Source of the DNA: Ahaetulla prasina | Taxonomy: Eukaryota > Chordata > Lepidosauria > Squamata > Colubridae | Assembly: GCF_028640845.1 (NCBI RefSeq) | Contig: NC_080540.1 | Span: 154,263,920 to 154,327,919, forward strand | Direction: 5' to 3' | Length of the DNA stretch: 64,000 nt | In this document: positions 35,017-46,894 of the stretch, piece after piece | Numbering within the stretch: position 1 is the first letter of the stretch | How the letters are laid out: every line of letters begins with the position of its first letter | The notes under the pieces: generated by a model | Databases searched by the model: none | The model's input: the letters and a program-made list of their open reading frames with translations, nothing else | What the model was told of the DNA's origin: nothing | Program-made: the position numbers and the translations under genes

Positions 35017-35625
35017 CAGGTAATCCTTCTTTCTTAATGAATGGTCACGGTTATGATAGAATCCTCCAAAGTCTACTTACGATCCTGTTCTGGAGTTCTG
35101 ATAGCGTATTCCAGGGGTGTCAAACTCGATTTCATTGAGGGCTGCATCATGGTTGTGTTTGATCTCAGAGGGCTGGGGGTGGCCGGGGGTGGGCAGAGTG
35201 CCCCAAACTCCATTTTCACTTGCAGAGGCACTGCGGGCCAGTCCTTTGGTGTTTCCAGGCTGGCCCCGTGGGCCAGATCTAAGCACCCCATGGGCCGCAT
35301 CCGGGCCACACGACTTCAGTTAGACACCCCTGGCGTTTTTCCACCATGGTCACATGATCCATATTTCAGGCACTTGGGAACCGGCATACCTTTATAGCCA
35401 ATTACAGCATTCCACAGTCACGTGCCTGCAATGCTTCTGCTGGTTTCTAACAAAAACTGCCCATAGGAATGAATGGATTCATTTTATGACTACAGCATTA
35501 GCATAAAGACTGCTGCAAAAACAACCATACAATTGAGCTGGTCACATGAAGGCCTTGACTTATAACTGTCATGACTTACAACATAAATTCCAGGCTCCAT
35601 TACAGTTAAAATCAAGGACTACCTG
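35017..35625 (+). mobile_element. Tigger-like element carrying a nested hAT
   Basis: Ends caggtaatccttctttctta and aaaatcaaggactacctg are flanked by TA. The element is interrupted by the hAT at 35112-35332 and so must be older than it. The interior is diverged from the short copies. It lies in LARP4 intron 9. Confidence 0.75.
35112..35332. mobile_element. hAT-type non-autonomous element nested in a Tigger-like copy
   Basis: Ends CAGGGGTGTCAAACTCG and AGTTAGACACCCCTG are inverted repeats. The flanks are GCGTATTC (35104-35111) and GCGTTTTT (35333-35340), an 8-bp duplication with two mismatches. The GC-rich interior produces spurious open frames on both strands. Confidence 0.85.
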
Positions 35626-35966
35626 TATGTATTACACCTATATAATTTCCACAATAATTGTTGTTATAATATAAACTTGGATGCCTAGGCATTGGTTGAA
35701 GGCGTTCTCCAATTTATTACTTTTGGAAAATAATTTCTAAAATAATATTGATATAGCAATGCAGAAAAGATTAATGCAAACCAGATTATCATTTAAAATA
35801 TACACCTGCTCATGAAACACAAGCTTTTGTTTTTGAATCAACAACCCTGTGGAATTCAAATATTTAAACAGCTCAAAACTATAAAATTAGGAAATGCAAA
35901 CTGCATTTCATTATATTCACTATTAAAACAGATCTGACTTTATTTTCTATTACAGTTGTATCAATA

Positions 35967-36330
35967 CAGGTAGTCCTCGACTTACAACCACAATTAACCC
36001 CAAAATTTCTGTTGTTAAGTGAGACTTTGTTAAGTGAATTTTGCTCCATTTTATAACCTTTCTTGCCACAGTTGTTAAGTGAATCACTGCTGTTGATAAG
36101 TTAGTAACCTGGTTGTTAAGTGAATCGGGCTTCCCATTGATTTTGCTTGTCAGAAGTGATCACAACACCTTGTGATCATAAATATGAACCACTTGCCAAG
36201 CATCTGAATTTTGATCACATGATCATGGGGATGCTGCAAAGGTCGTAACTTGGTCATAAGTCACATTTGTCAGTGCTGTTGTAACTTTGAACAGTCACTA
36301 AAGGAACTGTTGTAAGTCAAGGACTACCTG
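35967..36330 (+). mobile_element. Tigger-like MITE, best-preserved copy
   Basis: Ends caggtagtcctcgacttaca and gtaagtcaaggactacctg are near-perfect inverted repeats flanked by TA (35965-35966, 36331-36332). The 364-bp interior carries 'ccaaaatttctgttgttaag' and 'gatcacatgatcatggggat'. It has no coding sequence. The terminal sequence resembles the MER2/Tigger class of pogo-like elements. Confidence 0.9.
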
Positions 36331-36720
36331 TAATGAAAATAGTTGTTTATATATTTGATAATGATTAATTTGTGCCACTGTATTTTAGTTCCAGAGTAGC
36401 ATCCTGAATTTGTGAAGAACACTTCTGTCTGCCAAATAATTGCACTGCCAATCTATATGGTTCTGGAAACCCCACTTAGCTATAAGCATAAATATCTTCT
36501 ATTTGGAATTTAAATGACTGTATAATTCCCTGGAGTTATCAGTGTTCCACTTCCCAAGCAACAAAAAGTGGAATATGCAATTCCAACATCAATTAAATGC
36601 TGTATAAGGGTCAAATGACATTCATTACAGGACAGGAGACTTAACTTGGTGTTATTTAAGACACAGATATATATTTTGAAGTAAAGCAAATACTGCAAAG
36701 CACAAACGTTAAGTACTTAC

Positions 36721-36930
36721 CAGGGGTGTTTCAAAATAAGGTGCAGGGTTTGGAGACCATGTCTGAGGCACAATACTATAGATGGAGTACTGCTGAGGAC
36801 TGTATATAGGCTGCATGAACAGTGGTGAGGCGAACTGTGCTTGTGTTTGAACCGGTTGAACATAAACATTGGAATCCACTACCCGGTAACCATTCTTTGC
36901 AAAAAATGTGTTGATGGCTTTTATCCTGGC
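36721..36930 (-). CDS. LARP4: LARP4 exon 9
   Basis: 210 bases, 70 codons (269-338), phase 0 at both ends. It starts ARIKAINTFFAKNGYR (end of the RRM module) and continues into the aromatic linker FASPLFMQPIYSPQQYSIYS and IVPQTWSPNPAPYFETPL. This linker corresponds to the region of mammalian LARP4 implicated in PABP and RACK1 contact. Acceptor tacag|GCC, donor CTG|gtaagt. Confidence 0.97.
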
Positions 36931-37058
36931 CTGTATAAGAAAGTTTAAACTGGGCTGTATTTATCATACCAAATATAAAGACAGTTACAGGACACAAATG
37001 TTACTATTTGTATTTCATCTGTTTCCTAACAGGCTGTCTCTTGCTTTACCTTTTAACC

Positions 37059-37559
37059 CAGTGGTAGTCAACCTGGTCCCTACTGCCCACTAGTGAGTGT
37101 TCCAGCTTTCATGGTGGGCGGTAGGGGTTTTGTCCGATACAGAAGCACTTTCTTTTTTTAATTTAATTGACTTTTTAAAAAAAATTAATAGCATTGTTTA
37201 AAAACATTTTCATTAGGTTTTCATAAAATTCCCTGTGACAATTTAAATTTCTGAAAATATACTATTTGTATCACCCGTGCACGTTACGTAAGTGAAACTA
37301 AATGGCGCTATAGTGCGACCTCAAACATAAGAGCCTCGTCCCAGAATAGCTCGCGCAACTCCCCCACACCACCCAGCTGTAACAGACAAGCGGAGCTGGT
37401 AGTCGGCGCCCCCCCCAACCCCAATCCACGATGCGTGAGAGGTATGTGCAGACAACGATACACGGCGCATTACTGTGGAACCAGTGGGCGGTTAGAAAAT
37501 TTTACTATTAACAGAGATACAAAAGTGGGCAGTAGGTATAAAAAGGTTAACTAGCCCTG
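37059..37559. mobile_element. hAT-type element with exact 8-bp target duplication
   Basis: The left end CAGTGGTAGTCAACCTGG and the right end (inverted) CAGGGCTAGTTAACC share a terminal region that includes 'cctactgcccact' on both sides. Perfect TTTTAACC copies flank it (37051-37058, 37560-37567). The 501-bp interior has a CpG-bearing segment (about 37270-37490) unlike neighbouring intron DNA. Confidence 0.9.
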
Positions 37560-38068
37560 TTTTAACCTTTTGTTAAAATTTTGTGATCTGCAATTAAAAA
37601 TGGCAATTCAAATTAGTTCTTGACTATTTCTACAACCAACTTAGATTCTTTGCTGAGCCACTTTGCAGAATGTCTTGGGAGCAACTGCAGTTCAGTTTGA
37701 TACATTTTTCAATCATTGTCTGAAACAAATATTTCTTTTTTTTTTAGTCTCTCGTGTTCAATTTTTATCAAGATTTTACCATGACAAGGTTACTCTTGCA
37801 ATTAAAACTGCCATAAAATTATATGAGAAATAATCCTTTGTAGTCTTATTCATAGTTAACCATAACATAGTTAACTTTGAATTAAACCAGAAGTACAGTT
37901 GGTGCTTCAAAATATTATATAAATCTATGACACTCTGTAGAAAAAAAATCATAAAGGTTGCGATAATCATACTAATGAAAATCTAATAATGATTAAGAAG
38001 TTATAAGTATAACTTACTGTTTAAGTATTAAACTACAACTTGAGGTATACAGGGATAATAAAGCTTAC

Positions 38069-38122
38069 CATTATTGGCTTGCCCTGAAAGGTTTTAACTT
38101 CTTCCCGTAAATATTTAAAAGC
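38069..38122 (-). CDS. LARP4: LARP4 exon 8
   Basis: 54 bases, 18 codons (251-268), AFKYLREEVKTFQGKPIM, phase 0 at both ends. It forms the last helix and strand of the RRM and is invariant in type with mammalian LARP4. Acceptor tacag|GCT, donor ATG|gtaagc. Confidence 0.98.
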
Positions 38123-38541
38123 CTGTACAGATATAAAAATATCCAATGACAGATCAGTATAACAACATTTTCAAAAACATTAAAGAACTTCCAGGATCAA
38201 TTTCAAGCTGAAAAATAAGATACTCTACAGCACTCTTGCATTACTTCTGCAACATTTCAACTTTGTTGTATTTATTAAAGAATTATGAAAATTACACCAA
38301 ATCTTTTCTCAAAAATCGTGTGTAGATTTTTCTTTAAAACAAAGTTATTTTCTCTATTTAAAGTTATGAATCACATCCCAGAAATAAAGACCTGTGCAAA
38401 ACAATATACCTAAGATAAATGATAAAATATCAGCTAGCTCACCTTTAACTAAAATTCAATGTCATCAGCGTATTCAAAACTAATGCATCTGAAAGTTCTG
38501 GAATTTTCTCTAGCTGAGCAATGAGAGATTAGAGAGCTTAC

Positions 38542-39030
38542 GTGATGGCAGAGGGGAGGGCAAAGGAAAGCACAATTCTACCAAAAGAAGAACCAGCACT
38601 GTCTGAGATTGAGTACACAATGTCTCAGCAACCTGAACGGAAGCTACCATATTACATTTTATATAAGTTGAATATATACGGTCTGACATTCAGGCACAGT
38701 GACATTCTGAGTGAGGTCTCTCTCAACACCAACCAGCTGGGAAGTCCTCCTGATTTCACATTTCAGATGAACACAAGTTGTTCTTGCTGCAAAATGAGGG
38801 CTAAAGAAAGTGAAAGAGGTACCAAATGGATCAGTGAAACTGAAGAAACCATAGCTGTGATCCTGGGACAGGAAGAATTTCATTTGGACTTTTGGAAAAG
38901 AGCAATGTGTGCAGTGGCACATCTTCTGCCATTTACTGACTCTTTACAGTCACCTAGCTGCTTACAATCATTAATGTCCTTACCTTTTGGAATACTGAAA
39001 GTGGAGGAAAGAGATTTTTTGCTGGGATAG
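38542..39030 (+). other. Unexplained 162-codon open frame in LARP4 intron 7
   Basis: This is the longest plus-strand open frame in the window not explained by CpG islands or simple repeats. It has a Cys cluster (CSCCK) and no domain I recognise. It lies antisense to LARP4 with no visible promoter or splice context. Most likely chance. Confidence 0.15.
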
Positions 39031-40205
39031 ATGGTATCAGGGAGTTTTAGGTAGGATTAAGCAGCAAATAATGGGTTGCAGTCAGAGTAGGTACTGTTTG
39101 CTAAGCTTGGATAATAGGACCCAAATGGAGGGCAAACAACTTAAGATTTCAAATGCTTTGTCATTTTACATGATTTTGGTGAAATTGGAAGTTCTGAATG
39201 AGTGGAGGTTGGAACCCTGTAAACTAGGGATAGGGTCAAAGTAATTGACCTGTACGTCTGTAGTAAGCAATTCTGACAAGGAGCACGATTTCTGCGAAGC
39301 AAAACTAAATATCTGGGGGTTGGGAAAGATAACCAAGAATCAGTTTAAAACTACAGATCCTAACACAGATTATTTTGTTTGCTTTTAGAGAACGGAAGAA
39401 AAATCTCAGACCAAAATGTAAAACGAATGATCCTCCACAACGTCATCAGAATAACAAAAAACAGAATTTTGGTGAACTTGGTTTTAGATGTATAGTTTAG
39501 GGGAAAGGGGCTACTACTTTTCAACTAAACTAGAGAAAATTCCAGAATGAAATTACATACAGACTTAAAGCCATTAGTGAGGTTCAAAGAAAGCACAAAA
39601 TATATCAGGTCACATCCAACAGGATTCTAATATAGCAAAGAAATTTCCTAGAAATGGGAGTCTTGTTTGGTTTGGTTTAACAAAAGTCTTGATTTGACCA
39701 TGTTCTAAATAATTTCATTTTCAAAGCTGCAAATACCAGCATACCAGTAGAGCTGCAGAAATCTTATGAACCTCATTTGAAGAGCAGCAGTCTATAGAAA
39801 TGCTGAAAGAGTCTAAAATTCAATGTGCCTGTTTAACAAAAGCAGAACAAAAGGATTCCTTGCCACACTGAGGAGACAGAACACGAAAATATTTCCAATC
39901 ACTTTCAGATTAACTGAATGAGAACATGCTTGAAGGGGAAGATAGCAACAACATGTTTGCATATGTGCTACTGGTTAAGAGTAGGTCGTTTATTCATAGT
40001 CTTAATAAAGTAATTTTCCTATAAGCTTTATTAAGATCCCGATGCATTTGCTCTGCACATGTATCTGAATTTATAAATACAATCCATTTTTATTAAATTG
40101 ATATATTTAAAAGCAAGAATTCCAAACTGCTTTGACTTATCTGAGACACCAGAAAAAGATAGAATTCATTAGGGCAATGAAATTCAGAAAGCATGATATT
40201 CTTAC
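39031..40205. other. LARP4 intron 7, remainder
   Basis: Unique-looking AT-rich intronic sequence. No repeat boundary or gene recognised. Confidence 0.4.
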
Positions 40206-40316
40206 CTGCTGCGCGTCAGTATCTGACTGGAATGTAACATACCAATTGTTATTGTGAGCGAATTCACAACTTATAACTTTGGGACAGCTTTCATTCTTAA
40301 ACAGTGCTTTTACCTC
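40206..40316 (-). CDS. LARP4: LARP4 exon 7
   Basis: 111 bases, 37 codons (214-250), phase 0 at both ends. It encodes [19 protein letters not shown] followed by [18 protein letters not shown], the RRM core. [12 protein letters not shown] distinguishes LARP4 from LARP4B (which has YNDNWFITFETE). Acceptor ccag|GAG was chosen because it gives the conserved Glu-Glu-Val. Donor CAG|gtaaga. Confidence 0.98.
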
Positions 40317-40853
40317 CTGGATGAAATATATGAAGAGTATTTCAGTGAATTATGTTATGTTAACAATTCTATTTTTAAAAACCATATCTATGCTGGAAGA
40401 TTGTAATTTCTGCAATAGTTTGAAAATTACTGTTTTCATTTTTGTTTCCAAACAATGGTTAATATTAAGTATATAAAATCATTGTGTGATTTTCCAAATC
40501 AAGGTGCCTAGAAAATTAACAATTTAAAAAAAATACTCATTCACCGCTAAGAAAAAGTCATTATTCTTTACAACTAGCAATGCTGACATGATACCTTTTT
40601 TAAAAGGCAAATTACATGAAGATACTTGCTATAAAGAATGTGGTAAACAATACAGGTATTTTAAAAGTACAATTGTTGCCAAATATTTCTATTCTCTCAA
40701 ATCTAGCTCAAAACCAAGATGTAGCTCAAATACATTACCACCTCTCAGTTGCAAACTTGTATCAAATATAAACACTAATTTAACCTACTGGTTATTGTCT
40801 TGCAAATGAACTTCACGTTGTCATAACTGTAATACATTTTAAAGGACACTTAC

Positions 40854-40957
40854 CTCTACTGGTGTGGTTTCAGGGATCTCACGAAGGATAATAATGCAAC
40901 GCTTATGATTTGGTCTAACTTTCTCTCCTTGCTCATCCACTTGGACTATAGGAGAAG
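40854..40957 (-). CDS. LARP4: LARP4 exon 6
   Basis: 104 bases. It completes Ala179 and encodes 34 codons (180-213), [20 protein letters not shown] then [14 protein letters not shown]. It joins the La motif to the first RRM strand (CIIILREIP). Acceptor tttag|CT, donor GAG|gtaagt. Confidence 0.98.
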
Positions 40958-41207
40958 CTAAATTAAACAGAACAGAACTCTGTTTATTGAAAATACACTG
41001 AGAAAGCAAATTTTAAATTTCAACTTAGTCTTAAACAATACGGTCAGTTTAGTACTCAGTGTATGTAACTCTGCTCATTCTTCTGTTAGAGTGTCATCAT
41101 CTGGCACAACAGATTTTAGTATCCCACTAAAATACTATTCTGTATTTATGGGTATAATAGGACTGGGGCAAGTTTCAGGTATATTTTAGAAAATACATCT
41201 TTGATCA

Positions 41208-42110
41208 ACTACAGATAGTCCTCAATTTATTACCAGGATAGAGACCAGAATCTCAGTCACTCATCAAAGCAGTTAAGCAAGAAGCCCATGTGACTGCTTT
41301 ACTCAATAGCTGCAACCCCAGCATTTCCAGTTGCAGTCATTAAGCAATCTTCTGGGTCATTAAGCAGATACAGCAAAAGAACTGCTTGCTGGGATTAGCT
41401 CCCCTCTGCGCATGGAAGAAAACTTCTCTGGTGGGTTACAAAACACAGTATGGACCTTCAGGATCTAAGCTCCACATTTGCATGAAATTCAGCTCTTCTC
41501 TGTGTGGGGAAGGGAACTTCTCTGGTGGACTGTGGGAATGGAACATGGGCCTTTGGGATCTGAGCTTCATTTCTCCACCCTGCTGAAGGAGTTCTGTTTC
41601 TCTTGACATGCTTCTCCTTCAGCCAGTTCCCAGAGGTGAAAGGGAATCCTCTTGGCAGGCAGCAACAGCTTACAACCTTCTCTGCTGGCTTCCCCATTGA
41701 CTTTCTAGAGAAGCTGGCAGAAAAAAATGCAAATTGCTATCACATGATCATGGGGCACATGGCAAACAGTCATAAGAGCCGTGGTGGCACAGTGGTTAGA
41801 ATGTAGTACAGCAGATTACTTCTGCTGACCGCTGGCTGCTTGCAACTTGGCAGTTCAAATCTCACCAAGCTCAAGGTTGACTCAGCCAAGGTCAGTAAAA
41901 TGAGGACCCAGATTGTTGGGGCCAATATGCTGACTCTGTAAATCACTTAGAAAGGGCTGTAAAGCACTGTGAAGTGGTATATAAGTCTAAGTGCTTTTGT
42001 TATAAGTACAAACAAGTTCCAATTACTCAGATGCAACCACTATAAATGGTGGTGGGAGGGATGTTTTATGACAACTGGAAGTTTTAAATGACTGGTTGTA
42101 AATCCAGGGA
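41208..42110 (+). mobile_element. Tigger-like relic interrupted by a SINE
   Basis: It starts 'cagatagtcctcaatttatt' and contains recurrent 'cattaagcaatcttctggg'-type segments typical of the family. The far end is eroded ('gactggttgtaaatccaggg'). The SINE at 41776-42004 sits inside it. Confidence 0.5.
41776..42004 (+). mobile_element. tRNA-derived SINE (ACA/Squam type)
   Basis: The head 'gccgtggtggcacagtggtt' (box A) and 'ggcagttcaaatctcaccaa' (box B) are followed by 'aaaatgaggacccagattgt' and the tail 'aagcactgtgaagtggtata'. Partial copies of this family lie at 18425, 29640 and 60302. Confidence 0.85.
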
Positions 42111-43051
42111 ATCCTTGCTTATCTCGTCTCATTCAGCAACCATTCAAAGTTGGGATAGTGCTGAACAAGTAGCTTTACAACCAATGCCTGCATTTGCCTT
42201 CAGAGTATGCCTTAGTCACATGATTGCCATTGTAGTATGTGATCCTGTGTCTGAACTGTTGGTTTCATATTCTGTCCCTTCCAGTGACTTAATGGTGTTA
42301 CGTGATGTCATCATGCCACATGACCACAGAAATGTCTTCAGACAGTGCTGGTTCAAGCACCTTGAAACAGAAATGAGCACCGCCTCTTATAGTTGGCAAC
42401 AATTAGCAGAGTAAAATCCACAAGTATTCCTTTTCTTTTTTTAACCTCCAGAGAGATAGGAGAAAAAAGGGTTACAGGAGGGTTAGCAGACACACAATGG
42501 GGAACACATTTTGAAAGGAATGCACTGGTGCCAATTCTGAATACATACACAAACAGTCCAATGTGTCTGCTAACTCTCTTGTAATCCCTTTCTCTCCAAT
42601 CTCTTTATTCTGCAAGGGGAATGGAGAGAACAAATGGGTCAGGTACCAAAGAGATTGCTTTTTCTTTTTTCTTTTTCTAAACTCGGGCAGATTACTTAAA
42701 TAGGGAGGGTAAGCAATATCTAGTTAGCCTCTCTCGTACCTGACCTTTTTTAGTCATCCCTTTTTGTCAAAGAAAGTAACTAAAAACATCAATTCCCTTC
42801 TTGCCGATTATCCAAGTGCCAGAGTGATCATTTCAAAGGATGGGTGAGAGAAGAAAAGGAAAACAGTCACAGGCCCATGATTTCCCACTTACCAACATCA
42901 TCAATTAAAGATAGAACTATTGTTCCCATCTGTAATTGCTAAAGAAGGAATACCTCTATATCCATTTCTATGTAATAACAAGGTCAGGACAAGAGATTCA
43001 TATAGAATAACAATTCTATAGAATTCACACAAAAATGAGATTTTTATATAC
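42111..43051. other. LARP4 intron 5, remainder
   Basis: Mixed sequence with no clear repeat ends. Open frames at 42088-42414 are unsupported. Confidence 0.4.
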
Positions 43052-43188
43052 CTCTTAGTACTTCCACAATAAGATCCATATTGGTTGTCAGTTTCTTAAT
43101 TCCTTCCATATTGGCAATAGTCCATATTGGAATAAATTGATCACTGTCCATCTGAGACATCAAGTAAAGATCCTTGGATAGATTCTCA
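43052..43188 (-). CDS. LARP4: LARP4 exon 5 (La motif)
   Basis: 137 bases. The first base completes Arg133, then 45 codons (134-178), ENLSKDLYLMSQMDSDQFIP followed by IWTIANMEGIKKLTTNMDLI and VEVLR, and one base of Ala179. It is the core of the winged-helix La motif. QMDSDQFIPIWT is a LARP4-type variant of the RNA-contact segment. Acceptor tctag|T, donor AGAG|gtatat. Confidence 0.98.
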
Positions 43189-44119
43189 CTAGAAATAAAT
43201 TAATAAACATTTTACAGAACCTTTAAAAAAACAAATACTGGTATTATTTTCTTTTCAAAAGAAATTAAGCTACTAACCCCAGAAACAGTTTAAGCAGTTA
43301 ATAATACAATCCAGCTACTTTTAAAGGATCTATTATTTTTAAACAAAATCTTGATCATATTCCCAAATTAAAGAATTACCATAGCAATATAATCTGATAT
43401 TATTACTGAAAAATAGTTTCAGATTTAGGGTGAAAAAGTAGATGGTTGTAAACATTTTAAGTATTTAAAAAGTATTCACATCATCTAGATTGTTCCAAGC
43501 TGGTTTTCACAAGCATTTATTAATGCATTACACTAAATTATGAATATCATTCCTGACTAGCTTGCAGCAAACCTTGTTTTAGCAAAATAAAAAAAAACTG
43601 GATGGAAAGGGAGTCCATTATTTCTCTAAATCAGCTATATCAAAGAGTACATTATCATAGCAATGCAAATTATACATTTTAGGTCATTAATGGTGTGAAA
43701 TTATGCAAATCATTTGGATCATTTGTGTAATGATATAATTACACCAATTATGTAAACTGCAATGGTCTGTTCCATATGAACCCCACTGCATCATAGTCCA
43801 GCAAACTGAGGTTTTACTTTCAACATATTTGGCAACTGTATTCAAAATTAAAGTATTCAACTTATTTATCCCCAAGAAAGCAGGGACAGTTATTAGAAAA
43901 ATAAACTATTTCTCTATTTTATTTCAGAGTATTTTAATTGAGGTGTATTTAGCTCAATCTGACTTTGCAACTATATCTAGATCTACTGGGAGCCTCTAGA
44001 GATATGTCATTAGATTTTCTAATTAATTTCTTATAAAATATCCACAAAGCATGCCAAGTAGCTCTATTTAGCTGAAACTAACTTCATGAATACACTAAAA
44101 TAATCAAAAGGCACAATAC

Positions 44120-44195
44120 CGTGAAAAACAGAACTCTAATTGTTTCTTCAAGCATTCTTTTAAATCCTCTGTAGAAATGACAGGGTTGCCTTCAC
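44120..44195 (-). CDS. LARP4: LARP4 exon 4
   Basis: 76 bases. It completes Gly108 and encodes EGNPVISTEDLKECLKKQLE and FCFS (109-132), then CG of Arg133. This is the first helices of the La motif. Acceptor ctcag|GT, donor CACG|gtattg. Confidence 0.97.
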
Positions 44196-45880
44196 CTGAG
44201 AAAAAAATTCCAAGAATATATTGTCTAAAATCAGGAATTTATATTCAGTTTTTATCCCTACTGACAGAAAGCAGTTGTAACGTACTTCCCCCTAGCTCCT
44301 AACACTCTTCTCAGAATATTGTGTTGAAGATTAGGGAATTCTTAGAAAGCAGAGGCTTTGAAAACACATATCTTACTTCCTTTCTCCTTTCAGCAGTGTT
44401 GGATCAAAGGATATCAGTAGCCAAAAAAGTTTTTTTCTTCATGGAGAACTGGTGGAATTGCAGTAGGGCAGATTTATTAAGAACACCAAACTTAACAAAT
44501 GATACCAAATCCCCAATACCTGGGCTGCAATCAGTTATTTGTAACTGCATCTAGTAATTACTGTTCCTTCTATTTTAACTTTATTAATTATACAACTTTG
44601 GTTTGTAGTGTTTATGGTATTCTAGGTATATTTTGAACAAAGAATTGTTCTATTAATATCAATTGCATTGAAACATTCTTTATAGGATTGCTGTTGTCAC
44701 TTAGGGTCTATAAAGCAATCAAATTAGAGCTAATGTGATAGTGATAAACACAATTCAAAAATATACAGGGCTTTTTACCAGAAATCTATAACCCACAAAT
44801 ACTTGCAATAGTCTATTTGCCTTTAGATACTAATTCAAATGTTTTGAAGAAGAAAAAAACAATCACCTGGAAGAAAATCTCACATGCAATTTACACATAA
44901 ACAACAAAATTAAACAGCTTTCCCATTTTGTTGTTGCATAAGCACAAATAACGCAAAATAAGACTATGGCACAAAACTGAACAGGGATACCAATATATCA
45001 AAGAAGAGATAAAAATATATACATTGGGTTAATAGTAAACAGAAAGCATGAAAAAAGAACAAGCCATTTGTCCTGAATTTTTTTTGAGTCTAGTGTCCTT
45101 TAAAAATATTTAAAAGAAGAGAAATAAAACAGGACCTTGTCTTGCCTGGGAAACTAAATTATAATTTTCAACTTTTCATTAAACCCCTTAAACATGATGC
45201 GTGGGGTGTAGGGACTGGAATTCTAACACTTAAAAACATTTTGGTGTGGTTTCAAAGCTGCAATATTCTTCCTTCGTATGTCTCTTCCAAAGCAAACAAC
45301 TGAAAGAACTGTACCTCAGAATATACACAGAATACCTTCACTAGACTTGCGAGCTTGGAGGCGGCCATTTAGGTCACTGTGTCCTTGTTCAGTGAAGGAA
45401 TCCAAATTAAAGCCTGCCTATCAAGCCTCAACTACAATACAGCCCCTGAAGAGGATCACACCACTTCCTTGGGTATTTAATTCCATTTATCAATTGTTTT
45501 CACTATTAATACACTTTTAACATTGAATTGAAATCTACCTTCTTGTAACAAATCGTCACATTCTGGAATAATAACAAGAGGATCACAATCACAAATCTGT
45601 ATAACATACTTCCAGGAATCTGGGCAGTGCTATATGTCTAGTTTTTGCTTCTCAAAGCTTAACTAACTCGCATCCTTTCCTCTCTCCTCATAGCAATTAG
45701 AATCAATTAGAATCTAGTTCCCTAGTCATCCCTGTTGCTCCTCCTTTCCTAAGTGATCTAGTTTCTCCAGAACTCCTTTAAAGTACAGAACTAGCCAACT
45801 GCTGCCTATTTTGGGATATAATAAAAATAACAAAATAATAAAAACAACAAAACACAAAATTAAATGTATTAATTATTTGG
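44196..45880. other. LARP4 intron 3, distal part
   Basis: AT-rich with no assigned repeat. Frames at 44321-44554 and 45278-45520 are unsupported. Confidence 0.4.
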
Positions 45881-45886
45881 AAACTA

Positions 45887-46461
45887 TATTTTTCCCACTG
45901 ACACCTGCCTCATGATGGTGGCTCCAGCAGTCCTGTCCAATAGGACCCTGCGTAGCCGCTGGGCCACTTCTGCTTCATTACGGCCACAATGAAGCAGGCC
46001 AACCACAGCCACGAGGCGAGTTGCTCCACACTGGCTTATCTCAGGGCCCCAAAACCAGTCAGCCATGCCCTGACACCTGGCTTGGCTCGCAGCCATGGCA
46101 CCAGCATACTGCTCGGCTTCCTGCTCCATTGTGGCAGTGAGCAAGCAGAAATGGGCCGGTAGGCACGTGGGCTCCTGCTGCACATGGCTGCAGGTGCTGC
46201 CGCTGCGAGGCGAGGCAAGGCAAGGCAGGTGTCAGGCGTGGATGAACTTGCTGTGAGGGTCCTAAGGTAAACTGGTGCAGGGCACGTGTAGCTACTCCAC
46301 ACACACACGTGGCTACAGCACTGCGAGCACCAAACAGAATGGCCGTCCAGCTGCACAGGCTCTTAAATAGAGCTTATTTTGGGGATATGGTTTTAATTAG
46401 GCACACGTAAAAACCATGCTAGGTCTTATTTTTGGGATAGGTCTTATTTTGGGGGAAACAA
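45887..46461 (-). mobile_element. GC-rich TIR transposon of the 'cccaaaataagacc' family
   Basis: The minus strand begins tgtttcccccaaaataagac and has internal 'cccaaaaataagacc' repeats. The opposite end is 'aaactatatttttccc'. The interior is GC/CpG-rich (45900-46380) in an AT-rich intron and creates three overlapping open frames of 81-106 codons with no recognisable protein. Confidence 0.6.
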
Positions 46462-46663
46462 AAACACTACTGCCACTATCCAAGTTCTGAGATATCAATA
46501 ATCTCATGCACTATACATAACTGGTACTGAGGGTATACACAGCGTGTATCTACTTTCAGAACCTATGTAATATACTGCATAATTTGCTAATGCATTCAGA
46601 ATAACATTTCATTGCTATTTCTAATTTTAATCAACGTAGGTTTTCACAATGTAGACTATTTAC

Positions 46664-46819
46664 CCGAAACATCATAGAGTGGATATCCAAGTTCCTCATG
46701 TGCTAAGACCAGACCATTAGCTGCTGATTCTTCAGCACATGAACTGTTTCTTGACAATTCACAAGATGAATACATTGCTTCATATTGTTTAGTACAATCC
46801 TCTGCAGCCTCAGTATTGC
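46664..46819 (-). CDS. LARP4: LARP4 exon 3
   Basis: 156 bases. Two bases complete Gly56, then 51 codons (57-107) and one base of Gly108. It reads NTEAAEDCTKQYEAMYSSCE to ELGYPLYDVS. The YEAMYSSCE and YDVSG anchors align with mammalian LARP4, and the acidic spacer between is variable. Acceptor ttcag|GC, donor TCGG|gtaaat. Confidence 0.97.
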
Positions 46820-46894
46820 CTGAAAGAGTACAAGAGCAATCAATGGGAAATAAAGTCTAGTAGCATCCCATCCTTATATAAAAAACTGATGTTT

